64,000 nucleotides of DNA from Nematostella vectensis (Eukaryota; Cnidaria; Anthozoa; Actiniaria; Edwardsiidae): NCBI RefSeq assembly GCF_932526225.1, contig NC_064040.1, forward strand, positions 16,353,994-16,417,993. Reading direction: 5' to 3'. Position numbers and translations under genes: made by a program. Below are positions 46,797 through 60,941 of this stretch, piece by piece (within the stretch, counting starts at the first letter, position 1; each line of letters starts with the position of its first letter). A model generated the notes under the pieces. That model saw nothing but the letters and a program-made list of their open reading frames with translations. It had not been told where the DNA came from and ran no database searches.

Positions 46797-47464
46797 CACA
46801 GCTGTTAACAGCTGTTAGGTTATGTATCGAGGTCAAGTCGTATCCTACGACCTCAGACCTCGAGCACCTGTCTTAGTAGCCGCGCTGATCCGAGGAGAGC
46901 TCCTTTCTAGAGTAACTCGATCCTTGTCTTTAAGCCAATCGAACTTAAATGCTTTGTCAAGTTTTTACTGACTGTTCCGCGAGCGCCAACAACGATTGGG
47001 ACAACACATGTCTTTATGTCCCATAATCGGGCAATTTCTCTTCTTATATCCTGATATTTCAGGACTTTCTCCTTTTCCTTTAGCCGACATTAGCATCTCC
47101 TGGCACAGCAATATCAATTATTATGCATTCACCTTCTTTTCTGTTCACTTTTACGATGTCAGGTCTTCGGGCTTGGATTTCCCTATCTGTTTGGATGGTA
47201 ACATCCCACAGTATTTTTAGGTCAGGTTTTTCGATGACTGGTAATAGCTCGTGTTCATACCATTTTTCTTTAACCTCAAATCCATGTTCTTTCGCAATTG
47301 CCCAGTGCACAATTCTGGCCATGTTGTCGTGTCGGTGTTTATACTGGCTCTGTGCCATCTTGCTACATTCACACAGTAAGTGATTCACCGTTTCATCTTT
47401 CAAGCCACACATTCTGCATAAGGGAGATATCTGTTGTTTTTCTATTTTCGCCTTTAATGCATCT
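46797..47464 (-). mobile_element. Retroelement polyprotein C-terminal fragment
   Basis: The minus strand at 47412-47080 is open for 110 codons: MCGLKDETVNHLLCECSKMA, then KHRHDNMARIVHWAIAKEHG, DLKILWDVTIQTDREIQARR, PDIVKVNRKEGECIIIDIAV. This is the conserved zinc-knuckle plus nuclease-like C-terminus of an invertebrate non-LTR retroelement family. Downstream the frame decays into blocks shared with 31,310-31,540. It directly abuts segmental unit 2. Confidence 0.7.
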
Positions 47465-47531
47465 GTAATAGCCTTAAAAATGTAATAATTATTACAAAAG
47501 AATCCACTTAGTTGTCAATCATTGGCTGTAG

Positions 47532-48583
47532 GGTTGCAGCTGAGTGGATTCTACGATGTGGAGGAGGAGTCAAGTTTCATTCTCATGACAGCTGGATGAG
47601 AAACTACAATGCACTTGCTCCAGGGCATGGGCACAAATACAGGCTTCAGGGGATTGATGCCCAGGATACCTGTGTTACCACGGGGGGTCTGCTTCATCTA
47701 GGTAGGTGCACTGAGCAAAACGAAGTATCTGTGGGCTTCCTCCCCCACACAAGAATTTGGACTAATGAATTGACAGATAGTAAAGTAGCCCTGAAAGTAA
47801 TGTGGTGATGTGTTAAGAAGATGAAATCTCTTCAGGGGGAATGGAGTAAATTAACATCATCCCAGTGCAAAAATATGTTACACTACAACACTATATTTTA
47901 TACTGAAATGGGACCAAGATACAGAGGTCATCAGGTAAGCCCCAAGGTGGCCTCTCACTAATGCTCCCTAGATCAAACACTCTCTGATGACTGTGGGTGC
48001 TTAAGAAATGCTCCATGGACAGATACATGGCAGACATGCAACTATTCCTTGGCTTGTTTAGGTCTTTTAAATAGCAACTAGAAGTTTGGTAAATAATTTT
48101 CAACGTTATTTTTTACGAGATGAAGAAGAGGTGTTTTAAGTAGCAGAGAAAACTATTTCAATCTTTTTTTGCAGAAGGTCTTCATCACCTAGAATATTTG
48201 AGTCTTCACAACTGTAAATACATAACCGACCTGAATCACTTGCAGCATATGAAGAACTCTCTCAGAGAGCTAGATATTGGCAACTGTCATGGAATCTCAG
48301 ACATCCAACCACTTGAACAAATGACGTAGGTCCCTGTCTCTTTTACTGTCTTCTGCTTTGCCTTATCTGCTTATGCCTCTGGCATCCTTTGAGCCACCAT
48401 TTTTCAAGTCTTATGAAATTGTCATTAATTTGTTGAAGCTCTGTCATGCTGAAATGTGATCTTAACATTTCCTCCAGAAAGCTGCAGAAGCTAAACTTGT
48501 CAGGCGCAAGTCGCATCAAGGACAAAGACAAGTCTTTAAGTGATCTCCTGAAAAAACTACCAGAATGTGAAGTCAAGATGTAG
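47532..48583 (+). pseudogene. 5'-truncated DMAC2L copy (exons 4-6), unit 2
   Basis: Exons 47532-47701, 48175-48325 and 48478-48583 match DMAC2L exons 4-6 with intact splice sites and stop. They have a few amino-acid changes (GHGHKYRL, SLSDLLKKLPECEVKM). Exons 1-3, encoding the presequence and N-terminus, are absent from this unit. It can only be expressed as an alternative 3' end of the upstream gene or from a cryptic start. Confidence 0.88.
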
Positions 48584-49572
48584 CGTGATGATCATTTGGT
48601 GATTTAAAAAACGGATGATTGGAGTAACTATGTGCTTGTAGCCTTAGGGGGAGGATACAAATGACAGGCTGCCTATTTGAAGTCTTTTTTCGAAAGGGTG
48701 ATGATTATTGCCAAAATCAGGATAACAAAAATAACCTAGAGACAAATAGCGGTCACAGACAGATAGATAGCATATATTTCATGAAATGTGGTATAGACCC
48801 ATTTGACTCGGTTCTTATCCAAAATCAGCATAACAAAAATAACCTAGAGACAAAAAGCGGTCACAGACAGATAGATAGCATATATTTCATGAAATGTGGT
48901 ATAGACCCATTTGACTCGGTTCTCATTTTTTTTTTCGGCTTACCAGCCTGAACAGGGGCGGATACTGGAGTTCAAGAAAGAGGGTGCCTAAACAAGGGTG
49001 TCGAGAGAGGGGGAGGGAATTCATTGTTCTTTCAGATTCCTTGTATTTCTTGTTCTTTTTAAGCAAAGTATCCGATTAGGGGGGCCTGGGTCTGCTCGGC
49101 CAACCCTAGATCCGCCCCTGCTGAAGCCTTCCTATTAAACCAGGAACTCTGTATAATTGATAAGGACGATAATTAGGATACCAGCCTGTCTGCGTGGCTG
49201 AGTTTTTCTATCAAAGCTTTTGCTCTACTTTGGTCATAGATGATGGACACCTTAGAGAGGCTAAACACACTAATGTTAAAACAATTGCTGTACTTGGATA
49301 TATTTCTTACCCTCGTACAATCACGGTATTTACGTCTATTGGGAAAGAGCCTTCAGGACACTAGTCTGCGTGGACGAGGCGTGCCGACACTAAGAGCAGC
49401 TATCAAAATAACACCTAAAAACTAAGGCAACATGCTGGAATACAACCCTCACATTGCACGACATCAGACTAAGACTTTATTTGAATTGATTGACATCATA
49501 AGATATATAAACAAAAATGTTACAGGCTGAATGATTTTTCGGCCGAAAAAACACTTTCTACCAAATGTTAGT

Positions 49573-52520
49573 TTATTCTGGAAGTAGAGTTTGGAAGAAA
49601 TGGCGTCTGCTGATATAACATAGAGATTTGGTGAGAGTTTTTGTTGGGTCACTAGTGCATTTCAGAGGCGAAGGCGCCAGACTCTTGAACGCCAGGCGGG
49701 AATTGTTCAGTCTAGTTAGTTAGCGATGAATGCAAAAGAGGCTCCGGTTTTGCGCCCCTTAAGCACTGAGTCTCCATCAAGAGTGGTAGTCACGTGATGA
49801 ATTGGTCACGAGGTTTCTCGAATTTCATTTCCAAGAACGTCTTGAGAAATCAGAAAAGTCAAACAGACACATTTGGTAAGACCTATCAAAGGAAGAAAAT
49901 AACATGAATACAATAAGATCCAAATACGTGCTTTTAAAAGTATTATATTTTTCTTTGTTAGAATTCCTAAACAGATACATTTCTTCGACTTTAAGAAGCC
50001 TAAGAAATCAATTGATGTTAAAGATGGTCACCAAAACAATGTAGTGCTGGCAAATGTTGTGCTGCGTTTAGTTTTAGCGTCCAGCGGCTGAGTATATTAC
50101 AGAACTTTGAGCCAAATGTATTTCACGGGTAAATAAGAACTACTTATGTAAAAAAATGTGGAAATAAATTGGGCGTTATATCGTTATACCGCTTTGGAAA
50201 CACGCTGCCTTGTCATTTTGGAATTGACATACCTTAAGAATCTTCTCAAAGATAGCGTAGTGCCAACCAGTAAAATGTACACTAGAAGGGCTTCCCCCAG
50301 TGACTTGATCAGGGCAAACTTGACGGTCGTCACCACGTGCCGGCCTACGCTATACACATACATGTTGTTCTCAGATAAGTGATCAACCAGCCAGGAAGAA
50401 AGCCTCTCACCGGTTACTGCTTGAAGGCACAAGCTGCCGACCTAAGGTATCATCATTATCAGTACTACTTATGGAATAATTGGGTTAAAAGTTGAGACAT
50501 CAATAATATCAGTACTCCTTATGGAATAATTGGGGTTAGGGTTAAAAGTTAAGGCATCATCATCATTTATATCAGTACCCGGTATGAAGTAACTTGGGTT
50601 ACGGTTAGGTCATAGCCCTAACCCCAATAATTTCACACCGGTACTGATAGTAGTAATAATAAGGCCTAGAATCTAAGGCATCATTATTACTATTATTTGT
50701 ACGAAACAATCATGTCTACCTGAAATAGAGTGTCCTCGTAGCGTGCGACTTTCGCGTCGATGGACTCTATCATCATCTCCACCCACTTGGTGATGGGAGG
50801 GGCCTCCATGGAGATATGACGCCACTCTGTCCCGCGGGAAGGCAGCTCGATCCCGCGGTCGGGTAATATCGCTTCTACAAAAAGTCTCTCGTACCTTGGG
50901 TAGAAGGGTGTCTTTCGAGATGGAATGGCGAATCTGCGGGATAGAGTATAAGGTTTTATCCCTTGGGACTGGATGTCTGGAGAATAACCGCGTGGCCTTG
51001 TCTCAATGGGCGGAATGACAAATCTGCGGGTTGGACCACGTGACCTTGTCTCAATGGACGGGATGGCAAATCTGCGGGTTGGATCACGTGACCTGGTCTC
51101 AATCGACGGAATGACAAATCTGCGTGTTGGACCACGTGACCTTGTCTCAATGGATGGAATGGCAAATCTGCGGGTTGGACCACGTGACCTTGTCTCAATG
51201 GATGGAATGGCAAATCTGCGGGTTGGACCACGTGACTTTGTTTCAATGGACGGAATGGCAAATCTTCGGGTTGGACCACGTGACCTTGTCTCAAAGGACG
51301 GAATTGCAAATCTGCGGGCTGGACCACGTGACCTTTTCTCAAAGGACGGAATGGCAAATCTGCGGGCTGGACCACGTGACCTTGTCTCAATTGATGGAAT
51401 GGCAAATCTGCGGGCTGGACCACGTGACCTTGTCTCAATGGACGGAATGGCAAATCTGCGGGTTGGGCCACGTGACCTTGCCTCACTGGACGGAATGGCA
51501 CATTCCTGGGGTGGGCAACTTGACTTTGTCCCTAGGGATGTGATATCAAATCCGCGGGATGGGCAATTCGACTCTGGATTTGGCCGCTGGGACTTTTCGT
51601 TGATGAGACCGTATGACTTTCTAAGAACGTCCGCTGGTGTTCGTTAAAAAAAAGCGAGGAGCAAGTTAGAGACTATGCGTACAAAAAACGGCGAACAAAG
51701 AACATCTTAGGGCTTTTAAAACCCTGGATTAGCCCCTGCCCCATGGAATATAGGGAAGCCGGAAATTTGATTAGAAGGAAAAGTTCAAGCGCGGCGCTTT
51801 TCATGTGCCATTGCAATTTCAACGGACTTGGAAATAATATGCTTTTCGTGACTCGATAAAATATTATGCAAGGGCGAAAAGGATAGATATGATTGATAAA
51901 TGTTTGAGTAAATCTACCGTCTCACCTGTGATGACACGCACTTCGGCCTCCACCGACATGTATTCGTCGCCTTCCTCGCTCGAATACAAACAGCACAGTT
52001 TACCGTTCAATTTCTCGCTCATCTGCACCACAAACAGAGCGCCAAACTTCTTCACCTCCTTCCTGTTGGAAATCTCAACAAAGCGCTCACTCGTCTGTCC
52101 TACCGGGTGCTGTTTTATGTGCTCTGTGCTTGTTACTAAGTGCTTTCCTTCGCTTGTCACTTGTGCATTGCCTCCGTTCACGTGATCATTTCGTGCAACG
52201 ATTTCTTCGGTTGCTTTAACGTGGTTGTTACTTCCATTCACGGGCTCTCCGCGTCTATCCCCATGATTTTCACGTGCAGTCTTGTCGTCTCCGCGTTCTG
52301 CCTTTATTCCGTGAGCTGTCCCGTGTAGCAGCCCGAGGTTCTTCGCTTGAGTCGCCAGACACGGGATAAGCACCCTTGCACCAGGTGTAACATATTGAAC
52401 AGTGCTCGCGACTGTTTCCTGCGCTTTGGCCGTGTAAACACGTGTCTCGCCCCACCCACATAGTGGCGCCATTGCGAGGCCCAAGGTCAAGGCGATAAAA
52501 AGTGTTTTTGTTAAACTCAT
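49573..52520 (-). CDS. Gene X, unit 2 copy
   Basis: Exons 52520-51926, 51633-50720, 50441-50233 and 49711-49573 join in phase to about 618 residues. There is no LINE, intron 1 is 292 bp and the splice sites are normal. It differs from the unit 1 product by lacking one 16-residue repeat and by a few substitutions (LVGTTLSLRRFLR instead of LVSTTLCLRRFLR). The signal peptide, repeats and C-terminal hydrophobic segment are conserved. The open frame is maintained over four exons in three copies, supporting a real protein-coding gene of unknown function. Confidence 0.78.
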
Positions 52521-53172
52521 GTTAAATTTTCTAAAGTAAAATCTCGAGATACGTAGTACGCGTCCGAGCAGTACAAAGATAGAACAGTGTACGAGAGTTT
52601 GTAACCAGGGAGACGTGTTACATGGAATAAAAGTATTGTGACGTTATGTTGAGCGTGCACCAAAGCGCGCGCGCTTGTTTCATTTTCCCATTCTCACTGG
52701 AACGCAAGCGTAAGAGGAAAAGCAGAACGCAACTGCTTGATTTTCTTGCGCTTGTGTTTGACCGATTCTCACTTGTTTTACGCTTCCGTTTGTGCTTACG
52801 CTTGCATTCCAGTGAGAATCGGTAAATTACGTGTGCTGCGCTTGAGTCCAAGTAAGAACCGACCAACATCCGCAAACCGGCACGGGCGCGCAGTAACAAA
52901 GCCACCACCTTCACCCAAACACCACCACACCACCGGTAACACAGCCACCATTTGTAGAAACCTATCTGATAAAGTGTCTTGTTTATAACGCGCGAACATT
53001 AAGAAGCGCATCACCTGAATGCTTGTTTCCAAATAATCCCACCCGATCGCAGCTAATTTGACCGTACGATCGCAACCAATTGCAAAGTGGTTTCCATGTG
53101 ATCGCACACGATCACAAAGTGGTTTAACACACGATCGTATGGCGAGTTTTTATATAATATACACATAATCGC

Positions 53173-55036
53173 CTTGCTCTTTACAGGCAGCGAAGCACCT
53201 GAAAAAGTAGGAAGGCGAATTTCTCCCAACATCACCATAGTGAGATACTAAGATGAGAGCGATAATAATGGAAATTTGCTCTTTACAGGCAGCGGAGCAC
53301 ATCAAAAAGTAGGAAGGCGAATTTCTCCCAACATCACCATAGTGAGATACTAAGATGAGAGCGATAATAATGGAAATTTGCTCTTTACAGGCAGCGGAGC
53401 ACATCAAAAAGTAGGAAGGCGAATTTCTCCCAACATCACCATAGTGAGATACTAAGATGAGAGCGATAATAATGGAAATTTGCTCTTTACGGGCAGCGGA
53501 GCACCTCAAAAAGTAGGAAGGCGAATTTCTCCCAACATCACCATAGTGAGATACTAAGATGAGAGCGATAATAATGGAAATTTGCTCTTTACGGGCAGCG
53601 GAGCACCTCAAAAAGTAGGAAGGCGAATTTCTCCCAACATCACCATAGTGAGATACTAAGACGAGAGCGATAATAATGGAAATTTGCTCTTTACAGGCAG
53701 CGGAGCACATCAAAAAGTAGGAAGGCGAATTTCTCCCAACATCACCATAGTGAGATACTAAGATGAGAGCGATAATAATGGAAATTTGCTCTTTACAGGC
53801 AGCGGAGCACCTCAAAAAGTAGGAAGGCGAATTTCTCCCAACATCACCATAGTGAGATACTAAGACGAGAGCGATAATAATGGAAATTTGCTCTTTACGG
53901 GCAGCGGAGCACCTCAAAAAGTAGGAAGGCGAATTTCTCCCAACATCACCATAGTGAGATACTAAGACGAGAGCGATAATAATGGAAATTTGCTCTTTAC
54001 AGGCAGCGGAGCACATCAAAAAGTAGGAAGGCGAATTTCTCCCAACATCACCATAGTGAGATACTAAGATGAGAGCGATAATAATGGAAATTTGCTCTTT
54101 ACAGGCAGCGGAGCACCTCAAAAAGTAGGAAGGCGAATTTCTCCCAACATCACCATAGTGAGATACTAAGACGAGAGCGATAATAATGGAAATTTGCTCT
54201 TTACAGGCAGCGGAGCACCTCAAAAAGTAGGAAGGCGAATTTCTCCCAACATCACCATAGTGAGATACTAAGACGAGAGCGATAATAATGGAAATTTGCT
54301 CTTTACAGGCAGCGGAGCACATCAAAAAGTAGGAAGGCGAATTTCTCCCAACATCACCATAGTGAGATACTAAGATGAGAGCGATAATAATGGAAATTTG
54401 CTCTTTACAGGCAGCGGAGCACATCAAAAAGTAGGAAGGCGAATTTCTCCCAACATCACCATAGTGAGATACTAAGACGAGAGCGATAATAATGGAAATT
54501 TGCTCTTTACAGGCAGCGGAGCACCTCAAAAAGTAGGAAGGCGAATTTCTCCCAACATCACCATAGTGAGATACTAAGACGAGAGCGATAATAATGGAAA
54601 TTTGCTCTTTACAGGCAGCGGAGCACATCAAAAAGTAGGAAGGCGAATTTCTCCCAACATCACCATAGTGAGATACTAAGATGAGAGCGATAATAATGGA
54701 AATTTGCTCTTTACAGGCAGCGGAGCACATCAAAAAGTAGGAAGGCGAATTTCTCCCAACATCACCATAGTGAGATACTAAGATGAGAGCGATAATAATG
54801 GAAATTTGCTCTTTACAGGCAGCGGAGCACATCAAAAAGTAGGAAGGCGAATTTCTCCCAACATCACCATAGTGAGATACTAAGATGAGAGCGATAATAA
54901 TGGAAATTTGCTCTTTACAGGCAGCGGAGCACATCAAAAAGTAGGAAGGCGAATTTCTCCCAACATCACCATAGTGAGATACTAAGATGAGAGCGATAAT
55001 AATGGAAATTTGCTCTTTACAGGCAGCGGAGCACCT
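53173..55036. repeat. 102 bp satellite array, unit 2 (about 18 copies)
   Basis: It has the same unit as the unit 1 array. Copy variants (ACA/ACC and GATGAG/GACGAG; Arg/Met and Ile/Val in the virtual frame) occur in an order identical to the array of unit 3. A minus-strand frame of 633 codons is open throughout. Confidence 0.95.
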
Positions 55037-55304
55037 GTAAACACCACACATTACCTTTGATAATTAAAACAATCATTGTTGTGACATAGGAATATATAAG
55101 ACATTTTACTTTACAATAAAATAAACATGTTTAAAATAAGGAGAAAATACGTTGAGTTAGCAGGTTCATGTAATTAGAGGATCAAATTACAGTAACAGGA
55201 AGTTTGAGTTGCAAAGAAATCATATGTCATCAGTTGTCAACTGTAATAACCTTAAAAATAAATATTTATTACAAAAGAATCCACTTGTCAATCATTGGCT
55301 GTAG

Positions 55305-56357
55305 GGTTGCAGCAGAGTGGATTCTACGATGTGGAGGAGGAGTCAAGTTTCATTCTCATGACAGCTGGATGAGAAACTACAATGCACTTGCTCCAGGGCC
55401 TGGGCACAAATACAGGCTTCAGGGGATTGATGCCCAGGATACCTGTGTTACCACGGGGGGTCTGCTTCATCTAGGTAGGTGCACTGACCAAAACGAAGTA
55501 TCTGTGGCCTTCCTCCCCCACACAAGAATTTGGACTAATGAATTGACAGATAGTAAAGTAGCCCTGAAAGTAATGTGGTGATATGTTAAGAAGATGAAAT
55601 CTCTTCAGGGGGAATGGAGTAAATTAACATCATCCCAGTGCAAAAATATGTTACACTACAACACTATATTTTATACTGAAATGGGACCAAGATACAGAGG
55701 TCATCAGGTAAGCCCCAAGGTGGCCTCTCACTAATGCTCCCTAGATCAAACGCTCTCTGATGACTGTGGGTGCTTAAGAAATGCTCCATGGACAGATACA
55801 TGGCAGACATGCAACTATTCCTTGGCTTGTTTAGGTCTTTTAAATAGCAACTAGAAGTTTGTTAAATCATTTTCAACGTTATTTTTTACGAGATGAAGAA
55901 GAGGTGTTTTAAGTAGCAGAGAAAACTATTTCAATCTTTTTTTGCAGAAGGTCTTCATCACCTAGAGTATTTGAGTCTTCACAACTGTAAATACATAACC
56001 GACCTGAATCACTTGCAGCATGTGAAGAACTCTCTCAGAGAGCTAGATATTGGCAACTGTCATGGAATCTCAGACATCCAACCACTTGAACAAATGACGT
56101 AGGTCCCTGTCTCTTTTACTGTCTTCTGCTTGTGCCTTATCTGCTTATGCCTCTGGCACCCTTTGAGCCGCCATTTTTCAAGTCTTATGAAATTGTCATT
56201 AATTTGTTGAAGCTCTGTCATTCTGAAATGTGATCTTAACATTTCCTCCAGAAAGCTACAGAAGCTAAACTTGTCAGGCGCAAGTCGCATCAAGGACAAA
56301 GACAAGTCTATAAGTGATCTCCTGAAAAAACTACCAGAATGTGAAGTCAAGATGTAG
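55305..56357 (+). pseudogene. 5'-truncated DMAC2L copy (exons 4-6), unit 3
   Basis: Exons 55305-55474, 55948-56098 and 56252-56357 have intact splice sites and stop (SISDLLKKLPECEVKM). The virtual frame extends into the upstream intron, but no presequence exon lies between here and the satellite array 250 bp upstream. Confidence 0.88.
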
Positions 56358-57345
56358 CGTGATGATCATTTGGTGATTTAAAAAACGGATGATTGGAGTA
56401 ACTATGTGCTTGTAGCCTTAGGGGGAGGATACAAATGACAGGCTGCCTATTTGAAGTATTTTTTCGAAAGGGTGATGATTATTGCCAAAATCAGGATAAC
56501 AAAAATAACCTAGAGACAAATAGCGGTCACAGACAGATAGATAGCATATATTTCACGAAATGTGGTATAGACCCATTTGCCTCGGTTCTTATCCAAAATC
56601 AGCATAACAAAAATAACCTAGAGACAAATAGCGGTCACAGACAGATAGATAGCATATATTTCATGAAATGTGGTATAGACCCATTTGACTCGGTTCTCAT
56701 TTTTTTTTTCGGCTTACCAGCCTGAACAGGGGCGGATACTGGAGTTCAAGAAAGAGGGTGCCTAAACAAGGGTTTCGAGAGAGGGGGAGGGAATTCATTG
56801 TTCTTTCAGATTCCTTGTATTTCTTGTTCTTTTGAAGCAAAGTATCCGATTAGGGGGGCCTGGGTCTGCTCGGCCAACCCTAGATCCGCCCCTGCTGAAG
56901 CCTTCCTATCAAACCAGGAACTCTGTATAATTGATAAGGACGATAATTAGGATACCAGCCTGTCTGCGTGGCTGAGTTTTTCTATCAAAGCTTTTGCTCT
57001 ACTTTGGTCATAGATGATGGACACCTTAGAGAGGCTAAACACACTAATGTTAAAACAATTGCTGTACTTGGATATATTTCTTACCCTCGTACAATCACGG
57101 TATTTACGTCTATTGGGAAAGAGCCTTTAGGACACTAGTCTGCGTGGACGAGGCGTGCCGACACGACGAGCAGCTATCAAAATAACACCTAAAAACTAAG
57201 GCAACATGCTGGAATACAACCCTCACATTGCACGACATCAGACTAAGACTTTATTTGAATTGATTGACATCATAAGATATATAAACAAAAATGTTACAGG
57301 CTGAATGATTTTTCGGCCGAAAAACACTTTCTACCAAATGTTAGT

Positions 57346-60289
57346 TTATTCTGGAAGTAGAGTTTGGAAGAAATGGCGTCTGCTGATATAACATAGAGAT
57401 TTGGTGAGAGTTTTTGTTGGGTCACTAGTGCATTTCAGAGGCAAAGGCGCCAGACTCTTGAACGCCAGGCGGTAATTGTTCAGTCTAGTTAGCGATGAAT
57501 GCAAAAGAGGCTCCGGTTTTGCGCCCCTTAAGCACTGAGTCTCCATCAAGAGTGGTAGTCACGTGATGAATTGGTCACGAGGTTTCTCGAATTTCATTTC
57601 CAAGAACGTCTTGAGAAATCAGAAAAGTCAAACAGACACATTTGGTAAGACCTATCAAAGGAAGAAAATAACATGAATACAATAAGATCCAAATACGTGC
57701 TTTTAAAAGTATTATATTTTTCTTTGTTAGAATTCCTAAACAGATACATTTCTTCGACTTTAAGAAGCCTAAGAAATCAATTGATGTTAAAGATGGTCAC
57801 CAAAACAATGTAGTGCTGGCAAATGTTGTGCTGCGTTTAGTTTTAGCGTCCAGCGGCTGAGTATATTACAGAACTTTGAGCCAAATGTATTTCACGGGTA
57901 AATAAGAACTACTTATGTAAAAAAATGTGGAAATAAATTGAGCGTTATATCGTTATACCGCTTTGGAAACACGCTGCCTTGTCATTTTGGAATTGACATA
58001 CCTTAAGAATCTTCTCAAAGATAGCGTAGTGCCAACCAGTAAAATGTACACTAGAAGGGCTTCCCCCAGTGACTTGATCAGGGCAAACTTGACGGTCGTC
58101 ACCACGTGCCGGCCTACGCTATACACATACATGTTGTTCTCAGATAAGTGATCAACCAGCCAGGAAGAAAGCCTCTCACCGGTTACTGCTTGAAGGCACA
58201 AGCTGCCGACCTAAGGTATCATCATTATCAGTACTACTTATGGAATAATTGGGTTTAAAGTTGAGACATCAATAATATCAGTACTCCTTATGGAATAATT
58301 GGGGTTAGGGTTAAAAGTTAAGGCATCATCATCATTTATATCAGTACCCGGTATGAAGTAACTTGGGTTACGGTTAGGTCATAGCCCTAACCCCAATAAT
58401 TTCACACCGGTACTGATAGTAGTAATAATAAGGCCTAGAATCTAAGGCATCATTATTACTATTATTTGTACGAAACAATCATGTCTACCTGAAATAGAGT
58501 GTCCTCGTAGCGTGCGACTTTCGCGTCGATGGACTCTATCATCATCTCCACCCACTTGGTGATGGGAGGGGCCTCCATGGAGATATGACGCCACTCTGTC
58601 CCGCGGGAAGGCAGCTCGATCCCGCGGTCGGGTAATATCGCTTCTACAAAAAGTCTCTCGTACCTTGGGTAGAAGGGTGTCTTTCGAGATGGAATGGCGA
58701 ATCTGCGGGATAGAGTATAAGGTTTTATCCCTTGGGACTGGATGTCTGGAGAATAACCGCGTGGCCTTGTCTCAATGGGCGGAATGACAAATCTGCGGGT
58801 TGGACCACGTGACCTTGTCTCAATGGACGGGATGGCAAATCTGCGGGTTGGATCACGTGACCTGGTCTCAATCGACGGAATGACAAATCTGCGTGTTGGA
58901 CCACGTGACCTTGTCTCAATGGATGGAATGGCAAATCTGCGGGTTGGACCACGTGACCTTGTCTCAATGGATGGAATGGCAAATCTGCGGGTTGGACCAC
59001 GTGACTTTGTTTCAATGGACGGAATGGCAAATCTTCGGGTTGGACCACGTGACCTTGTCTCAAAGGACGGAATTGCAAATCTGCGGGCTGGACCACGTGA
59101 CCTTTTCTCAAAGGACGGAATGGCAAATCTGCGGGCTGGACCACGTGACCTTGTCTCAATTGATGGAATGGCAAATCTGCGGGCTGGACCACGTGACCTT
59201 GTCTCAATGGACGGAATGGCAAATCTGCGGGTTGGGCCACGTGACCTTGCCTCACTGGACGGAATGGCACATTCCTGGGGTGGGCAACTTGACTTTGTCC
59301 CTAGGGATGTGATATCAAATCCGCGGGATGGGCAATTCGACTCTGGATTTGGCCGCTGGGACTTTTCGTTGATGAGACCGTATGACTTTCTAAGAACGTC
59401 CGCTGGTGTTCGTTAAAAAAAAGCGAGGAGCAAGTTAGAGACTATGCGTACAAAAAACGGCGAACAAAGAACATCTTAGGGCTTTTAAAACCCTGGATTA
59501 GCCCCTGCCCCATGGAATATAGGGAAGCCGGAAATTTGATTAGAAGGAAAAGTTCAAGCGCGGCGCTTTTCATGTGCCATTGCAATTTCAACGGACTTGG
59601 AAATAATATGCTTTTCGTGACTCGATAAAATATTATGCAAGGGCGAAAAGGATAGATATGATTGATAAATGTTTGAGTAAATCTACCGTCTCACCTGTGA
59701 TGACACGCACTTCGGCCTCCACCGACATGTATTCGTCGCCTTCCTCGCTCGAATACAAACAGCACAGTTTACCGTTCAATTTCTCGCTCATCTGCACCAC
59801 AAACAGAGCGCCAAACTTCTTCACCTCCTTCCTGTTGGAAATCTCAACAAAGCGCTCACTCGTCTGTCCTACCGGGTGCTGTTTTATGTGCTCTGTGCTT
59901 GTTACTAAGTGCTTTCCTTCGCTTGTCACTTGTGCATTGCCTCCGTTCACGTGATCATTTCGTGCAACGATTTCTTCGGTTGCTTTAACGTGGTTGTTAC
60001 TTCCATTCACGGGCTCTCCGCGTCTATCCCCATGATTTTCACGTGCAGTCTTGTCGTCTCCGCGTTCTGCCTTTATTCCGTGAGCTGTCCCGTGTAGCAG
60101 CCCGAGGTTCTTCGCTTGAGTCGCCAGACACGGGATAAGCACCCTTGCACCAGGTGTAACATATTGAACAGTGCTCGCGACTGTTTCCTGCGCTTTGGCC
60201 GTGTAAACACGTGTCTCGCCCCACCCACATAGTGGCGCCATTGCGAGGCCCAAGGTCAAGGCGATAAAAAGTGTTTTTGTTAAACTCAT
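57346..60289 (-). CDS. Gene X, unit 3 copy
   Basis: Exons 60289-59695, 59402-58489, 58210-58002 and 57484-57346 give about 618 residues, apparently identical to the unit 2 product over exons 1-3. The exon 4 acceptor here is CTAACTAG (units 1 and 2 have an extra CTAA), which leaves the AG and phase unchanged. It is complete in the window. Confidence 0.78.
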
Positions 60290-60941
60290 GTTAAATTTTC
60301 TAAAGTAAAATCTCGAGATACGTAGTACGCGTCCGAGCAGTACAAAGATAGAACAGTGTACGAGAGTTTGTAACCAGGGAGACGTGTTACATGGAATAAA
60401 AGTATTGTGACGTTATGTTGAGCGTGCACCAAAGCGCGCGCGCTTGTTTCATTTTCCCATTCTCACTGGAACGCAAGCGTAAGAGGAAAAGCAGAACGCA
60501 ACTGCTTGATTTTCTTGCGCTTGTGTTTGACCGATTCTCACTTGTTTTACGCTTCCGTTTGTGCTTACGCTTGCATTCCAGTGAGAATCGGTAAATTACG
60601 TGTGCTGCGCTTGAGTCCAAGTAAGAACCGACCAACATCCGCAAACCGGCACGGGCGCGCAGTAACAAAGCCACCACCTTCACCCAAACACCACCACACC
60701 ACCGGTAACACAGCCACCATTTGTAGAAACCTATCTGATAAAGTGTCTTGTTTATAACGCGCGAACATTAAGAAGCGCATCACCTGAATGCTTGTTTCCA
60801 AATAATCCCACCCGATCGCAGCTAATTTGACCGTACGATCGCAACCAATTGCAAAGTGGTTTCCATGTGATCGCACACGATCACAAAGTGGTTTAACACA
60901 CGATCGTATGGCGAGTTTTTATATAATATACACATAATCGC

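Larger units (their letters stand above)
47465..55049. repeat. Segmental tandem duplication, unit 2
   Basis: The left edge falls about 190 bp further in than in units 1 and 3, next to a retroelement fragment. It contains DMAC2L exons 4-6, the MITE, a full gene X and an 18-copy 102 bp array. Spot comparison shows only scattered differences from unit 3 up to about position 50,490, and none that I found after that. Confidence 0.92.

Noticed and set aside
50520-50640. Telomere-like GGGTTAGGGTTA and CCCTAACCCC motifs in gene X intron 2
   Set aside because: Only one or two TTAGGG units in each orientation, far too few for an interstitial telomere array.
53150-55051. 633-codon minus-strand frame in the 102 bp array (also 60919-62820)
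   Set aside because: The repeat length is a multiple of three, which keeps it open. It lacks a convincing start, splice context or recognisable domain, and the unit 1 array has only 7 copies.
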